DNA of 64,000 bases, taken from Snodgrassella alvi (GTDB lineage Bacteria; Pseudomonadota; Gammaproteobacteria; Burkholderiales; Neisseriaceae). Position numbers and translations under genes: made by a program. The stretch covers positions 62,001 through 126,000 of the forward strand of contig NZ_MEIK01000029.1 of NCBI RefSeq assembly GCF_002777855.1, in the 5' to 3' direction. A model generated the notes under the pieces. That model was not told where the DNA came from and searched no databases. It saw only the letters and a program-made list of their open reading frames with translations. This document shows positions 10,801 to 19,900 of the stretch, piece after piece. The first letter of the stretch is position 1, and the number at the start of each line of letters is the position of its first letter.

Positions 10801-13800
10801 AGTAAGCCAGTTGCAACAGAACGCGCTGCAGTATAATTCTGCTCTGGTAGGTTATGATGCTAGCCATGCTACTGGCAAGCCAGCTAAAATTACCCGTGTT
10901 GCAGAAGGTGCTGAAACAGTAGATTCAAGTGATGTGATTACTGGTGCACAACTGTATCGTGCTTCCGCAGGATATTCTACCAGTTTGGCAAATGTATCTC
11001 GCTCACTATCATCTGGTTTGAATTCAGCCCAACAGACATTAGATAGCCTGTCTACATCTTGGCCGGAAAAACTAAACAATCTGTCTTCTAGTACTTCTAC
11101 TACTTTCAGTAGCTTGTCTACTACGGTATCGAATGCTTTCAACAGCTTGTCTTCTACGACATCAAACAGTGTAGCTATTCTGTCTTCTAGCTTCTCTACT
11201 GGGCTGAGCGGCTTATCTACAAGTTTTTCAAACAATATTGCTAATCTATCTACTGTTACTCAAAACAGCCTGAGTAGTTTATCCAATAGTTCATCCACAA
11301 CACTAGGACGCCTGAGCAGCACTGTGAGCTCAACTACTAGTACCGTAGCTGGATTACAGCAGGATGCTCTTCAGTGGAAAAATGGTAGCTATAGTGCAGA
11401 TCATGGTACAGATAAGCCACAGAAAATCACTAATGTAGCTGCCGGCAACGTAGCTCCGGATTCAACTGATGCAATTAATGGTACTCAGTTGTACAGCCTT
11501 TCTACCGGCATCAGAACAACGGTAGATAACCGCTATACCAGTCTTTCCACTATATTAGGTAATAGTATTAGTACTGTTGGCAGCAAACTGGATACTTTCA
11601 CTGCTAATACAACGAACAGCCTGAATAAACTAGATACCGATCTAAGCTCCACGACAGCCAAAGTTTCTGCTTTGCAAGATAATGCCCTACTTTGGAACAA
11701 TTCGCTGTCAGCTTATGATGCTGGACATGGTGGCACAGCGCAGCGTATTACTAATGTAGCTACGGGCTTGGTAGCTCTGAATTCTACCGATGCCGTTAAC
11801 GGTGGCCAGCTGTATACATTGTCTAGCTCTACTTCAACCGGACTAAGCAGTTTGTCTACTAATCTGAATGAAGTGACCAAAAATCAGCTGGGCAGTTTGT
11901 CTACCATTGTGATTAACAGTCTCAGTACGATAACCGATAATATCGGCAGCCTTTCTACTGGCTTAAGTAAGATTAATGGTAATGTCACTTCATTGCAGGC
12001 AGATGCATTACAGTGGAATAAAACTAAAGGAGCTTATGTAGCTGATCATGGTACAGGTCAGGCACAGAATATTACTCAGGTAGCTGCAGGTTCTATAGCT
12101 GCAGACTCTACTGATGCTGTCAATGGTGCTCAGATGTATAACTTGTCCACCAGTACAACAGCCAGTGTCAATACTTTGAATCAAAGTCTGAGCTCTACTA
12201 ATTTAGCGTTAAATACACTGTCTACTGCCTATGGCACTAGCCTGAGTACACTTACAACAAGCCTGAGTAGCACTAAAGATGCGCTGAATCAATTGTCTGA
12301 TACAACGACAAACAGTATTACTGGCATCAACAACAGCCTAAGCACCATAACCAGTACGACTTCATCCAATCTACAGATTTTGGATAAAGGATTACAGGCA
12401 GCTAATGCTAGTGTATCTTCATTACAGGCTAATGCGCTGCTGTGGAATGCAGGCAAGGGTGTGTACGATGCCAGCCGTAATGGAGAAGCCAAAGTATTGA
12501 GTGGTATTGGTGCTGGTGCAGTCAATGCAGCTTCAACAGACGCTATTAACGGCGGACAATTCTATAGTCTGTCTACGGTAACTGCGGCAGGCTTGAGTAG
12601 TACAAACAGTAATCTGAGTACGCTGAGCAGTAATACAGCAACAAGCTTGACTGGTTTGACTGCTAGCTTAAGCAGCACCAATCAAAATCTGACGACGCTG
12701 AAGGCTAATACCTTGCAATGGAATGGTTCACTTTCAGCTTATGATGCTGGTCGTGATGGTTCTGCACAACGCATTACCAATATTAGTGCCGGACGTCTTG
12801 CTGCAGACTCTACCGATGCAGTAAATGGCAGCCAGCTGTATACCTTATCTAATTCCACCTCAACCGGACTAAGCAGCTTGTCTACTAATCTGAATGAGGT
12901 AACAAAAAATCAGCTGGGTAGTCTGTCTACTATAGTGACAAACAGTCTCAGTACGGTAACCGATAATATCGGCAGCCTGTCTACGGGTCTGAGAGAAACC
13001 AATACTAATGTAGCAGCCTTGCAGCAAAATGCATTACAGTGGAACAGTGTGAGCGGTGCTTTTGATGCAACCCGTAATGGCCATGCTCAGAAATTGACCG
13101 GTATTGCTGGTGGCGATATTAGCGCTGTTTCAAGTGATGCCATCAACGGTGCCCAGATGTACAGCCTGTCTACTCTGACACAGGCAGGACTAAGCAGTAG
13201 CAGTACGGGACTGAGCAGCTTAAGTAGTGTTACATCAGCTGGTTTGTCTACTGTCAATGAACGAGTAGATACGCTGACCAGCACTACTCAACTAGGACTG
13301 GCTAGTGCCAGCACAGGCTTAAGCAGCCTGAGCAGCAGTACTTCATCCGGTCTGACTAGTCTGACGGCCAGCTTAAGCAGCACGAATCAAAACCTGACCA
13401 CTTTGCAGCAAAATGCCTTACAGTGGAATAGTTCGCTAACAGCTTACGATGCCAGTCATGGCGGTGGTACAGCTCAGCGTATTACCAATGTAGCGGCCGG
13501 CCGGGTAGCCTTGGATTCTACTGATGCAATTAACGGTAGCCAGTTGTTTAGTTTGTCTGGCTCTACTTCAACTGGACTAAGCAGCCTGTCTACTAATCTG
13601 AATGAAGTAACTAAAAATCAGCTAGGTAGTCTGTCTACCATCGTTACTGAAAGCCTCAGTACAGTAATAAAAAGTGTAAGCAGTCTGTCTACTGGTTTAA
13701 GTGATACCAATACCAATGTAGGTAATCTGCAAAAGGATGCACTGCAATGGAACAGTGTAGCTAATGCTTATGATGCCACTCGCGGTGGTCGTGCGCAGAA

Positions 13801-15907
13801 TCTGACCGGTATTGCCGACGGAAATATCAGTGCCGGCTCTAGTGATGCCATTAATGGTGCTCAGATGTACAGCCTGTCTACTCTGACGCAGGCAGGATTG
13901 AACAGTAGCAGTACGGGACTGAGCAGCTTAAGTAGTGCCACATCAGCAGGTTTAACTACGGTTAATAACAAAGTGGATACGCTGACTGGCACCACTCAAT
14001 TAGGACTGGCTAGTGCCAGCACAGGCTTAAGCAGCCTGAGCAGCAGTACTTCATCCGGTCTGACTAGTCTGACGGCCAGCTTAAGCAGCACGAATCAAAA
14101 CCTGACTACCCTGCAGCAAAATGCCTTGCAGTGGAATAGCACACTGGGCGCTTATGATGCCAGTCATGGTAGTGGTACAGCTCAGCGTATTACCAATGTA
14201 GCTGCAGGCCGAGTAGCAGTGGATTCTACTGATGCGGTAAATGGTAGCCAGCTGTATGCATTGTCTGGTTCTACTTCCACTGGCCTGAATAGTCTGTCAA
14301 CAGTAGTTTCATCAACTGTGATTTCAGGTATCAACAGTATCAGTAACTCTATGTCTACCGGATATGAGAGTTTGTCACGTAGTTTGAGTACAGCCAGTGA
14401 CAGTCTGGATAAGCTGGCTACAAACACGAGCACCAGTCTGAGCAGCCTGTCTACCAGCTTTGGCAATACTCAAAAAGATGTGAAAGAGCTGAAGGATAAG
14501 AGCCTGCAATGGAGTGATGATAAAAACGGGTTTGATGCTGGAAGACCAAATAAACTTACTCGAGATTTTGACGGAAAATATGGCAAGATTATCAATGTGG
14601 CTGATGGTTTAGTTGACCAAGATTCACATGATGCAGTAAATGGCGGCCAGTTGTATATCGAAAGATCAAGACTGACAAGTTTATCAACATCTACTTCGAC
14701 CGGATTATCTACAATCACCAGTATTTTGCAAGATACTCCGACAGGCGAAATGATCACTAATATTACTAACCTGACGAAGAATGCCTTGCAGTGGAATGGC
14801 ACGTTGGGAGCTTATGATGCCAGTCATGGCAGCGGTACAGCTCAGCGTATTACCAATGTGGCTGACGGTAGAATGTACAAAGGTTCTTTAGAGGCAGTTA
14901 ATGCTGGTCAGTTGTGGGATGTGAAAACAGACCTGGATAATCTGAGTACATTGGTACATAGTTTGCCAACAGGTACGGTTTCAGACGCACAATTGAATAG
15001 TCTGTCTACCGCGATCAGTCAAGCTGTTGGCAGCCAGATTGCTTCCATAGCATCAGGTCTGGGTACGTCTTACACACCGGGTTCGAATGCTATCAATCCA
15101 CCTAAATACGATACGTCTACGCCTACTGGTGGCAATGTAACAGCAAATAATGTCGCTGATGCTTTGCAAAACATTCAGAATTATGGCACCAAGTATGCGA
15201 AGATCAACTCTGCTAAAGCTGCATCAATTGCTCAAGGTGCTGATTCAATAGCAGTGGGTGGCGCAGCAATGGCTAGTGGTACATCAGCGATTGCGATTGG
15301 TGATTCAGCCAGTGCTCCTGCTGCCAATGGCGTGGCTTTGGGCAGCAATGCTCAGGTGAAACAGTCCGGTGGTGTGGCTCTGGGCTCCGGATCAGTAGCA
15401 AGCACAGCTGCTGGTAAAGTGGGATATATTCCAGTAACGGCAACATCGCAGCAGGCAGCAGCAATCCGTGCCACAAGAAGTACGGAAGGAGCGGTATCTG
15501 TGGGTGATGCATCTAAGGGTGTATACCGTCAGATAACTGGTGTGGCAGCTGGTACTGCTGACACTGATGCTGTGAATGTGGCTCAACTTAAAGGTGTTAA
15601 TAATCAGATTACGAACATCAATAAGTATGTGAACCAAGTAAATGAGCGTGTTCAGCGTACTGAGCGTCGTGCTTATTCTGGTACTGCTCTGGCCATGGCC
15701 TTATCCGGTGCTTATCTGCCTTCTCTGAATGCCGGTGAGCAGGCAGTTGGTGTGGGTGTAGGTACTTATCGTGGCTATACCGCTGTAGGCGCCAACTACA
15801 AGGCAATGAGTAATAGTGGTAATATCGGCTGGGGTGCAGGTGTTTCTACTACTGGCAAAGAGGTTGGCTTTAATGCCGGTGTTGGCTTCAAGTGGAGCAA
15901 CAACTAA
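4838..15907 (+). CDS. Giant YadA-like trimeric autotransporter adhesin (3,689 aa)
   Basis: A type Vc secreted surface adhesin. Residues 1-25 are an extended signal peptide region (MNKIYRAIWNETTQTW), followed by a hydrophobic signal core ending AYA at about residue 71. Residues about 215-475 carry YadA-type head motifs (SVAFG, AMAIG, SVALG). A neck (RQITGLAAGTQDTDAVNVAQ) lies near 515-540. A Ser/Thr/Asn-rich stalk spans about 541-3440 with 25 copies of a neck-like element (ALQWN ... AYDASHG ... ITNVAAG ... STDAVNGGQLY). A second short head and neck (about 3453-3586), a short coiled coil and the four-strand membrane anchor (about 3613-3689) finish it. The start is TTG, supported by CAGGAGT 9 nt upstream and the ESPR. 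The last residues are KWSNN rather than an aromatic terminus. A strong terminator follows, so it is probably monocistronic. The ligand cannot be read from sequence. Confidence 0.95.
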   Translation: MNKIYRAIWNETTQTWVAASELAKSKTKSDTVSLLPATNKGGSKSKQNILSKLGVITAVLNLSIFVPSAYASNAAIVGGTNKGSDGVSQNYPYGSHGSMVINGANDLNATGSAAYPYTCGADEVVGRGDPNRTISGTSISALDEYLRFAQNQTFQNNGVGTKYTPYGTTTTSVDASTDGITTTGTSGMQGLLTGGAKSKMPVAYGVYSFVSGCGAYASGNYSVAFGTNATATAGGAMAIGTAALASGRAAVAFGIGAQATGVSSVALGSVASSDGVGSVAAGLMSQASADGTVALGVQSQAKKDSALAIGNSAQANAEQSISIGSANQVNGKGSGAIGGSGTTTGFNSTDGTQTTAATGVTIVNGEGTYSFGNQNGTIAADNTGIFGNKNTIQTDPEGISKADNIRILGSSNTVSAQATGAMIVGNTAKVSAANALALGNNTQVSGTNGVAIGQGASAKSDDSIALGSGSVASTSKGMAGYNPSTSVTRDAATASPVWNSTANAVAIGDVASGLTRQITGLAAGTQDTDAVNVAQLKSLGTSTSTSLSSLSSSTSTGLSTTNSNLTDFLATASTSISTTTSNLTDLTNSITTRFNQADSNITSLNTSASTGIKHLQDDALQWNTKELAYDASHAASGAKTARIINVSAGDISAPGSTDAVNGGQLYATNTELASLSTSSLGSISSAVNNFNSTSVSVSTTLSSSVNQLNTLVTSTSTSLSQLNIDALQLKNGMYDASRNGEAQKITNIAAGDISKATSTDVVNGGQLFTTNSSLSRLSTSTSQSIQDANTKRDSLSTSVGTVLDTTNKTISSLSVATGNSIGHLSDVALQLNGDVYDASYAGTNRKVTNVAAGDISKATSSDLVTGGQLFTTNKSISTLTSTTSSDLQSANADLSSLSTSIDTNITTLSTALSSRVDNVVSNINTNLGNVSASLSSVQGSTSTGIKNLKSDALQWDDNLKAFSALRGSSPQKITQVAAGDISSVASTDAVNGAQLYTTNSNLTVLSGSVSTGLSQLSDQIISSTTADINKVSLVAGTISNSVTGLQSNALLWKEGAYDARHGDVDQKITHVKAGSTDQASTDAINGGQLYSLSTVTAGKLASTTSTVNSSLADTSTKLTAVKDQALLWNSNLNVPAYDASRSGNAQKITGVAGGDLTADSSDVVIGAQLYTTNTKLDTLSLSTTNSLSSLNTALQNSSKSVISSLSSAVGDSQADIANLQKNALQWSGADKAYSARNGGENQRITNVMDGTLAANSTDVATGRQLYTLSSSTVESLNSLSTSLEGLSAKGIQSLSTILSTGLQSANTNISALQKDALQWNNDIGAYDASHGLANTTQKITNVSDGTLSADSSDVVTGKQLFATNTSVSSLTDKLNNGLQSLSGSASTGLDNISANLNKSLSTGLGSLSTAAENSLTTTNTNLNSLKQNALQWNNTVNAYDASHGATNEKQRITNVADGSAVAGSSDVVTGGQLYTTNTAVSGLSTSMSTGLNTLSTATSNNLIDLTNTLDNSLKSGLRSLSTTLDNSLASTSANVTALQKNALQWNSTANAYDASHGAIGGSEKITNVADATLGANSSDVVTGGQLFTTNSTLSDISSSTFSTLGSISLSASTGISSISTALNNFADSKISSLSSSFDSKLTATNTSLSTLQQNALLWNGDLKAYDATHNGQAQRITNVLDGNAIAGSSDVVTGGQLFTTNSNLTTLSGSVSTTFGELSSSLQDISNNSLAGLKDELNKTNIKLNDLTTSTSTSLQTTNSNIGVLQQNTLLWNKDLNGGQGAYDASHNGIYQRITNVKDGILSADSSDVVTGGQLFTTNTNVSKLSGSISSISDSVVNGLSSLSSSLTEMNTNNLASLSTGLNNTNNRLTELSTTASSSLKVTNANVNTLQQNALLWNDSLGNGGAYDARHGTAGALGKITNVAAGTLAQDSSDVATAGQLFTTNTKISSLSNSVSTGFDNFSSSLSTIVKAGGVSSLSTVTEVISGKVSQLQQNALQYNSALVGYDASHATGKPAKITRVAEGAETVDSSDVITGAQLYRASAGYSTSLANVSRSLSSGLNSAQQTLDSLSTSWPEKLNNLSSSTSTTFSSLSTTVSNAFNSLSSTTSNSVAILSSSFSTGLSGLSTSFSNNIANLSTVTQNSLSSLSNSSSTTLGRLSSTVSSTTSTVAGLQQDALQWKNGSYSADHGTDKPQKITNVAAGNVAPDSTDAINGTQLYSLSTGIRTTVDNRYTSLSTILGNSISTVGSKLDTFTANTTNSLNKLDTDLSSTTAKVSALQDNALLWNNSLSAYDAGHGGTAQRITNVATGLVALNSTDAVNGGQLYTLSSSTSTGLSSLSTNLNEVTKNQLGSLSTIVINSLSTITDNIGSLSTGLSKINGNVTSLQADALQWNKTKGAYVADHGTGQAQNITQVAAGSIAADSTDAVNGAQMYNLSTSTTASVNTLNQSLSSTNLALNTLSTAYGTSLSTLTTSLSSTKDALNQLSDTTTNSITGINNSLSTITSTTSSNLQILDKGLQAANASVSSLQANALLWNAGKGVYDASRNGEAKVLSGIGAGAVNAASTDAINGGQFYSLSTVTAAGLSSTNSNLSTLSSNTATSLTGLTASLSSTNQNLTTLKANTLQWNGSLSAYDAGRDGSAQRITNISAGRLAADSTDAVNGSQLYTLSNSTSTGLSSLSTNLNEVTKNQLGSLSTIVTNSLSTVTDNIGSLSTGLRETNTNVAALQQNALQWNSVSGAFDATRNGHAQKLTGIAGGDISAVSSDAINGAQMYSLSTLTQAGLSSSSTGLSSLSSVTSAGLSTVNERVDTLTSTTQLGLASASTGLSSLSSSTSSGLTSLTASLSSTNQNLTTLQQNALQWNSSLTAYDASHGGGTAQRITNVAAGRVALDSTDAINGSQLFSLSGSTSTGLSSLSTNLNEVTKNQLGSLSTIVTESLSTVIKSVSSLSTGLSDTNTNVGNLQKDALQWNSVANAYDATRGGRAQNLTGIADGNISAGSSDAINGAQMYSLSTLTQAGLNSSSTGLSSLSSATSAGLTTVNNKVDTLTGTTQLGLASASTGLSSLSSSTSSGLTSLTASLSSTNQNLTTLQQNALQWNSTLGAYDASHGSGTAQRITNVAAGRVAVDSTDAVNGSQLYALSGSTSTGLNSLSTVVSSTVISGINSISNSMSTGYESLSRSLSTASDSLDKLATNTSTSLSSLSTSFGNTQKDVKELKDKSLQWSDDKNGFDAGRPNKLTRDFDGKYGKIINVADGLVDQDSHDAVNGGQLYIERSRLTSLSTSTSTGLSTITSILQDTPTGEMITNITNLTKNALQWNGTLGAYDASHGSGTAQRITNVADGRMYKGSLEAVNAGQLWDVKTDLDNLSTLVHSLPTGTVSDAQLNSLSTAISQAVGSQIASIASGLGTSYTPGSNAINPPKYDTSTPTGGNVTANNVADALQNIQNYGTKYAKINSAKAASIAQGADSIAVGGAAMASGTSAIAIGDSASAPAANGVALGSNAQVKQSGGVALGSGSVASTAAGKVGYIPVTATSQQAAAIRATRSTEGAVSVGDASKGVYRQITGVAAGTADTDAVNVAQLKGVNNQITNINKYVNQVNERVQRTERRAYSGTALAMALSGAYLPSLNAGEQAVGVGVGTYRGYTAVGANYKAMSNSGNIGWGAGVSTTGKEVGFNAGVGFKWSNN
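6460..15150 (+). repeat. 25-copy protein-coding repeat array of the adhesin stalk
   Basis: Each unit is roughly 100-135 residues: a coiled-coil segment rich in LSTSTS, then LQ-x-x-ALQWN, a YDASHG-like turn, ITNVAAGD and STDAVNGGQLY. I count 25 such elements, from KHLQDDALQWN to LTKNALQWN. The N-terminal copies differ a lot from one another, whereas those between about 11.8 and 14.3 kb are nearly identical at DNA level. Unit 24 (about 14,490-14,660) is the most divergent, carrying an insertion (KLTRDFDGKYGK). Confidence 0.9.
12887..14302 (+). repeat. Tandem pair of near-identical 708-bp units in the adhesin gene
   Basis: Two consecutive 708-bp (236-codon) units begin at 12,887 and 13,595, both with codons for NLNEVTKNQLGSLST. 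Within them, the segment beginning GGACTGGCTAGTGCCAGC occurs at 13,295 and 14,003, again 708 bp apart, and is almost unchanged for about 100 bp. A third copy of the NLNEVTKNQ segment lies at 11,861, 1,026 bp before the second. Multiples of three keep the frame, so copy-number change would lengthen or shorten the stalk without disrupting it. Confidence 0.85.
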
Positions 15908-15930
15908 ACCTTTTAGCTGAATCGTGAATA

Positions 15931-15966
15931 AAACTTCCGGATTCGAAAGAAATCCGGAAGTTTTTT
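15931..15966 (+). terminator. Rho-independent terminator of the adhesin gene
   Basis: A 13-bp perfect stem (AAACTTCCGGATT pairing with AATCCGGAAGTTT) around a 7-nt loop, running into six T. It lies 24 bp after the adhesin stop codon. Confidence 0.93.
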
Positions 15967-16923
15967 GTTTGATTGTGACTTTTATTGATAGATTTATCAG
16001 GCAATGCATTTGTTTGCCTGCATTTAATGTGAAGTTGATTTGCTCCAGACTGGATGAATATTTATCCAAATAATGAGTATAGATTTAAGGCCGAAATATT
16101 TTCTGCTAGGGATTGTTTGCTGTTTTGTTTTAGTTTGCTAAAACAATAAATTTTGGCTGTTTTCATGTTTTTCAGACTTTCATCCGCTCACTATCTAATC
16201 ATTTCTATTCGGCATTGAAACTACTGGTTGCCTGTTGGTGAATAGAAAGTCTGATTTAAACATTAACGATTAGTAAGGTAATTTTCGCCGATAAGAGCAT
16301 GCTCTACGAGGCGAGGTACTGGCTTTAAGTTTGTTTTATGAGCTGGTAATGGTGATGCAATGTTTCACTAGGCCGTACCCTACTCAGCCTTTATATGGTT
16401 TCTGTATAGGAAACGATAAAAGATGCCATGATGCGAATCATGTTGAAAATCTAGATTTATCTGTTTAAGAATGGCCAGCACCATGGCGCTTTAGCGCGAT
16501 AGCCAAGGAAATATTTGTTATCGCTTATAGCATCATGAGTTGGATTGTCTGGCCACAGATAGGCAATATGGCACGAAACTTATGATTTAAATCGGAGACG
16601 ATAAATATCACTATGCTTATATTTTTCTTGTAAAGGCAGTAGTTGTGCTGTTTACTTTTCCCAAAGGCAGTGGTGAATGCCTGCAATAAGTTTAATTTTC
16701 GCTTTTAAGGCAAAGTTTTTTGGTGCATGGGCTAACATGATTTTATTAACAACACCATTCTGACAACACTTGCCATATAAATAATTTTTATACCGGAGTG
16801 CATATGCTGAGGCTTAGTTTGGCCCGAATATTCTCGCCTCAAGCTGAAAACTAAATTTGTTTAATGCCTGGTGTATCACAAGTGGATTTGGGATTTCTTA
16901 CTTTAATCTTTGATGAAAATGCG
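15967..16923. other. Intergenic region, possibly decayed coding DNA
   Basis: Roughly 950 bp between the adhesin terminator and the end of hsdR. No intact gene is seen. The stretch 16,260-16,600 is less AT-rich than usual spacers here and has partly open frames broken by stops on both strands, which suggests decayed coding or mobile DNA, but I could not match it to a known family. No terminal inverted repeats were recognised. Confidence 0.4.
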
Positions 16924-19900
16924 TTAAATCCCTTTCAACATATCAAACACTACACGAGCGAAGTTCTTTGCCAGTTCAGGATTAGAAAGGTATTGCATCA
17001 TCATTTCCTTCTGGGCGTCATTGCTCTCCAACACGGCATTATCAATGGCTTTCGGGAAATCACCTAGCATCACCTGTTCTGGTGAGTTGTTCATAATCTG
17101 TGCCATTACAGTTTGGTTTTCTGACAGTTTATCGCGCACTGTGAAAGCATAATTAATTAAGTCTTTATCGGTTAGATTATCGGTGATAAACAGCTCATTC
17201 AAACGTTTTAGGATATTTGACAGAAACTCTTCTTTTTTGTGTTTTGGTTTTGCCGTACCAATATCATTACTTGGATTGATTTTGCCATCTTCAGCATTTT
17301 TTTGTAGCTGTAAACTTTGCTGATAGAGCTTCGAAATACGATAATGGCTCATTTCAACGTTGCTTAAATCAATTTTATCATCTTCAATGCGCTGTTCACG
17401 CAGCAACGGACGCAGATGGCGGGCAAACAGACTCAGCTTTTCTAAGTCTTTATCATCATAATCGACGATTTGGGACATAAACTCGTAAAAACGGACAAAA
17501 CTGCCGAGATCTTTCTTGAAAATAAGCAGCTTACTTTTTTCTTGTTCGCATGCTTTGTAGGTGTTTTCCGCATTGGTAATCAGTACAACATCGCCGGTTT
17601 GCTTAGTGCGTTCAACAATTTTTTTGGCATTCTCATACGCCTCAACCGCCGAATTGTAGCGTTGCTGCCAGCGTTGCACAGCTGGTTTGCAGATATTGCT
17701 TAAGGCCGCAATGGGTAAATGATTGTTGAAAAATACTTTGCAGAATTGCTCTACTTCGCTCCATAGGAAAATGCCGCTGGTACGCAGCTTTGCAAACAAA
17801 TCAAAGACGAGTTGTGGATCGCTAACATCCGTGAGTGTTGCTGTTTGGTAGTACGGCTGGAAAGCACCCAAAATATCTTCGGGCTGGTTGTAGAAATCAA
17901 GTACAAATATGTCTGATTCCGCTTTGCCTGGATAGGTACGGTTTAACCGCGATAGTGTTTGCACGCATTCGACACCACCCAGCTTTTTATCCACATACAT
18001 GGCGCATAGCTTAGGCTGGTCAAAACCAGTTTGAAATTTGTTGGCTACCAGCATTATCTGGTAGTCTTCAGTATCAAACGCTTTGCGCATATCCCGGCCT
18101 TTTAAGCCTGGATTCATATTGATTTCAGTAAACTTTTGATTTAGCAGTGCGAAGCTATTATGGTCATCTTCGTGGAATTCCACTTCACCGGAAAACGCTA
18201 CCATGGCTCTGATTTTGTCGTATTTTTGCTCGGCAATGTATTTATCGAATGCCAGCTTGTAGCGCACTGCCGCTTTACGCGAACTGGTTACCACCATCGC
18301 TTTTGCCTGCCCTCCCAGTAATTGCATCACATGTTTGCGGAAATGCTCTACTATCACTTTTACTTTCTGTGATACGTTATGCTCGTGAAGCAAGACCCAT
18401 TGATTTAATTTGATTTTGGCTTTTTTGCTGTCGACTTCTTGGTCTTCATCATCCAGCTTTTGCAGCAGCTTGTAGGCCACTTTGTAATTGATGTAGTTTT
18501 GCAGTACATTCAGAATAAAGCCTTCTTCGATGGCCTGACGCATGGAGTAAACATGGAAAGCTTGTGGCTTATTGGTTTTTGAAGCTGGTTCTTGCGGATT
18601 TGGTCGACGGCCAAACAACTCCAGCGTTTTGGCTTTAGGTGTGGCGGTAAAAGCGTAAAAGTTAAGGTTGTTGCTGCCTTTACGTGCGGCAATGGTAGCA
18701 TCTAGAATATCTTCTGAAGATATCTCTACATCGTCATCCATTGTGTCAGTCATCAATACTTCTTTTAGCTGACGCGCTGTAGAGCCACTCTGTGATGAGT
18801 GTGCTTCATCGGCAATCACAGCATATTTGCGCTGCTTCAGGCTGACGCTGTTTTCAATCGCTTTTAGGACAAATGGAAAGGTTTGAATGGTGACAATAAT
18901 GATTGGTTGCGAGTTTTCCAGTGCACTTGCCAGCTTTTCCGATTTTGAACCGTCCCCTTCTTTGTTGTTGATGCGGCCGACCACACCATCCTGATGCTCA
19001 AACTGATAGATGGTATCCTGTAGCTGATCGTCAAGCACAGTACGATCTGTTACCACAATTACCGAATTAAACAGCTTTTCGCCATCTTCATCGTATAGGC
19101 GCGAAAGCTGATGGGCTGTCCATGCGATAGAGTTTGATTTGCCCGACCCCGCACTATGCTGAATCAGGTATTTATTGCCGGTGCCTTCTACTGTGGCGGC
19201 GGTGATGAGTTTGTTTACGACGTCCCATTGATGATAGCGTGGGAAAATCAGGCTTTCACTTTTGTACTTCACGCCAATGGCATCTTCTTTTTCAACGATT
19301 TGCAAGTGCATAAAGCTGGCCAGAATTTTCTGCAGGTTGTCTGGCAACAGCACCTCATTCCACAGGTAGCTGGTGGCGTAGTCGTTGGTATTTTGCGGGC
19401 TATCGTTCCCCGCCCCGCCATCATGAGTGCCTTTGTTAAATGGCAGAAAGAAAGTTTTATCACCCGCGAGTTTGGTAGTCATAAACACTTCGTACTGGCT
19501 AACTGCAAAATGCACCAGTGCGCCGCGTTTGAAGGTGAGCAGTGGTTCAGACTTATTGGTACCAGAGTTGGGCAAACGCGTTTGTTTATACTGTGTAATG
19601 GCGTTTTGTACTGCCTGCTTAAATTCAGATTTCAGTTCTAGTGTTGCGATTGGCAGGCCATTAACAAACAATACCAGGTCAATACGCCATTTCTTGGCTT
19701 TGACCCCCGTTTCTGCCAATGCCGCTTTTGACGCATGCGGGCTGTAAATCAGCTCCGGTACGATACGAAAGATATTTTGCTTGTAGCGCGTTAGCGTATC
19801 TGGGTTGAGGTTATGTTCTGGCTTAAACTGGCACAGAGAAAAACGCGCACTATGGTTTTTGATACCATGGCGCAGCACGCCAAGTGTGCCGTAGGTGCGC

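Noticed and set aside
7354-14802. Many antisense open frames of 60-130 codons inside the adhesin gene
   Set aside because: They mirror the repetitive Ser/Thr/Leu coding sequence, share its periodicity and have no family features or ribosome binding sites.
6460-15150. Regularly spaced DNA repeats that could suggest a CRISPR array
   Set aside because: The repeats are long, degenerate, in one continuous reading frame and encode stalk elements; there are no constant short repeats with unique spacers.
19156-19641. 161-codon plus-strand frame inside hsdR
   Set aside because: Shadow of a well-supported gene on the other strand; no recognisable domain.
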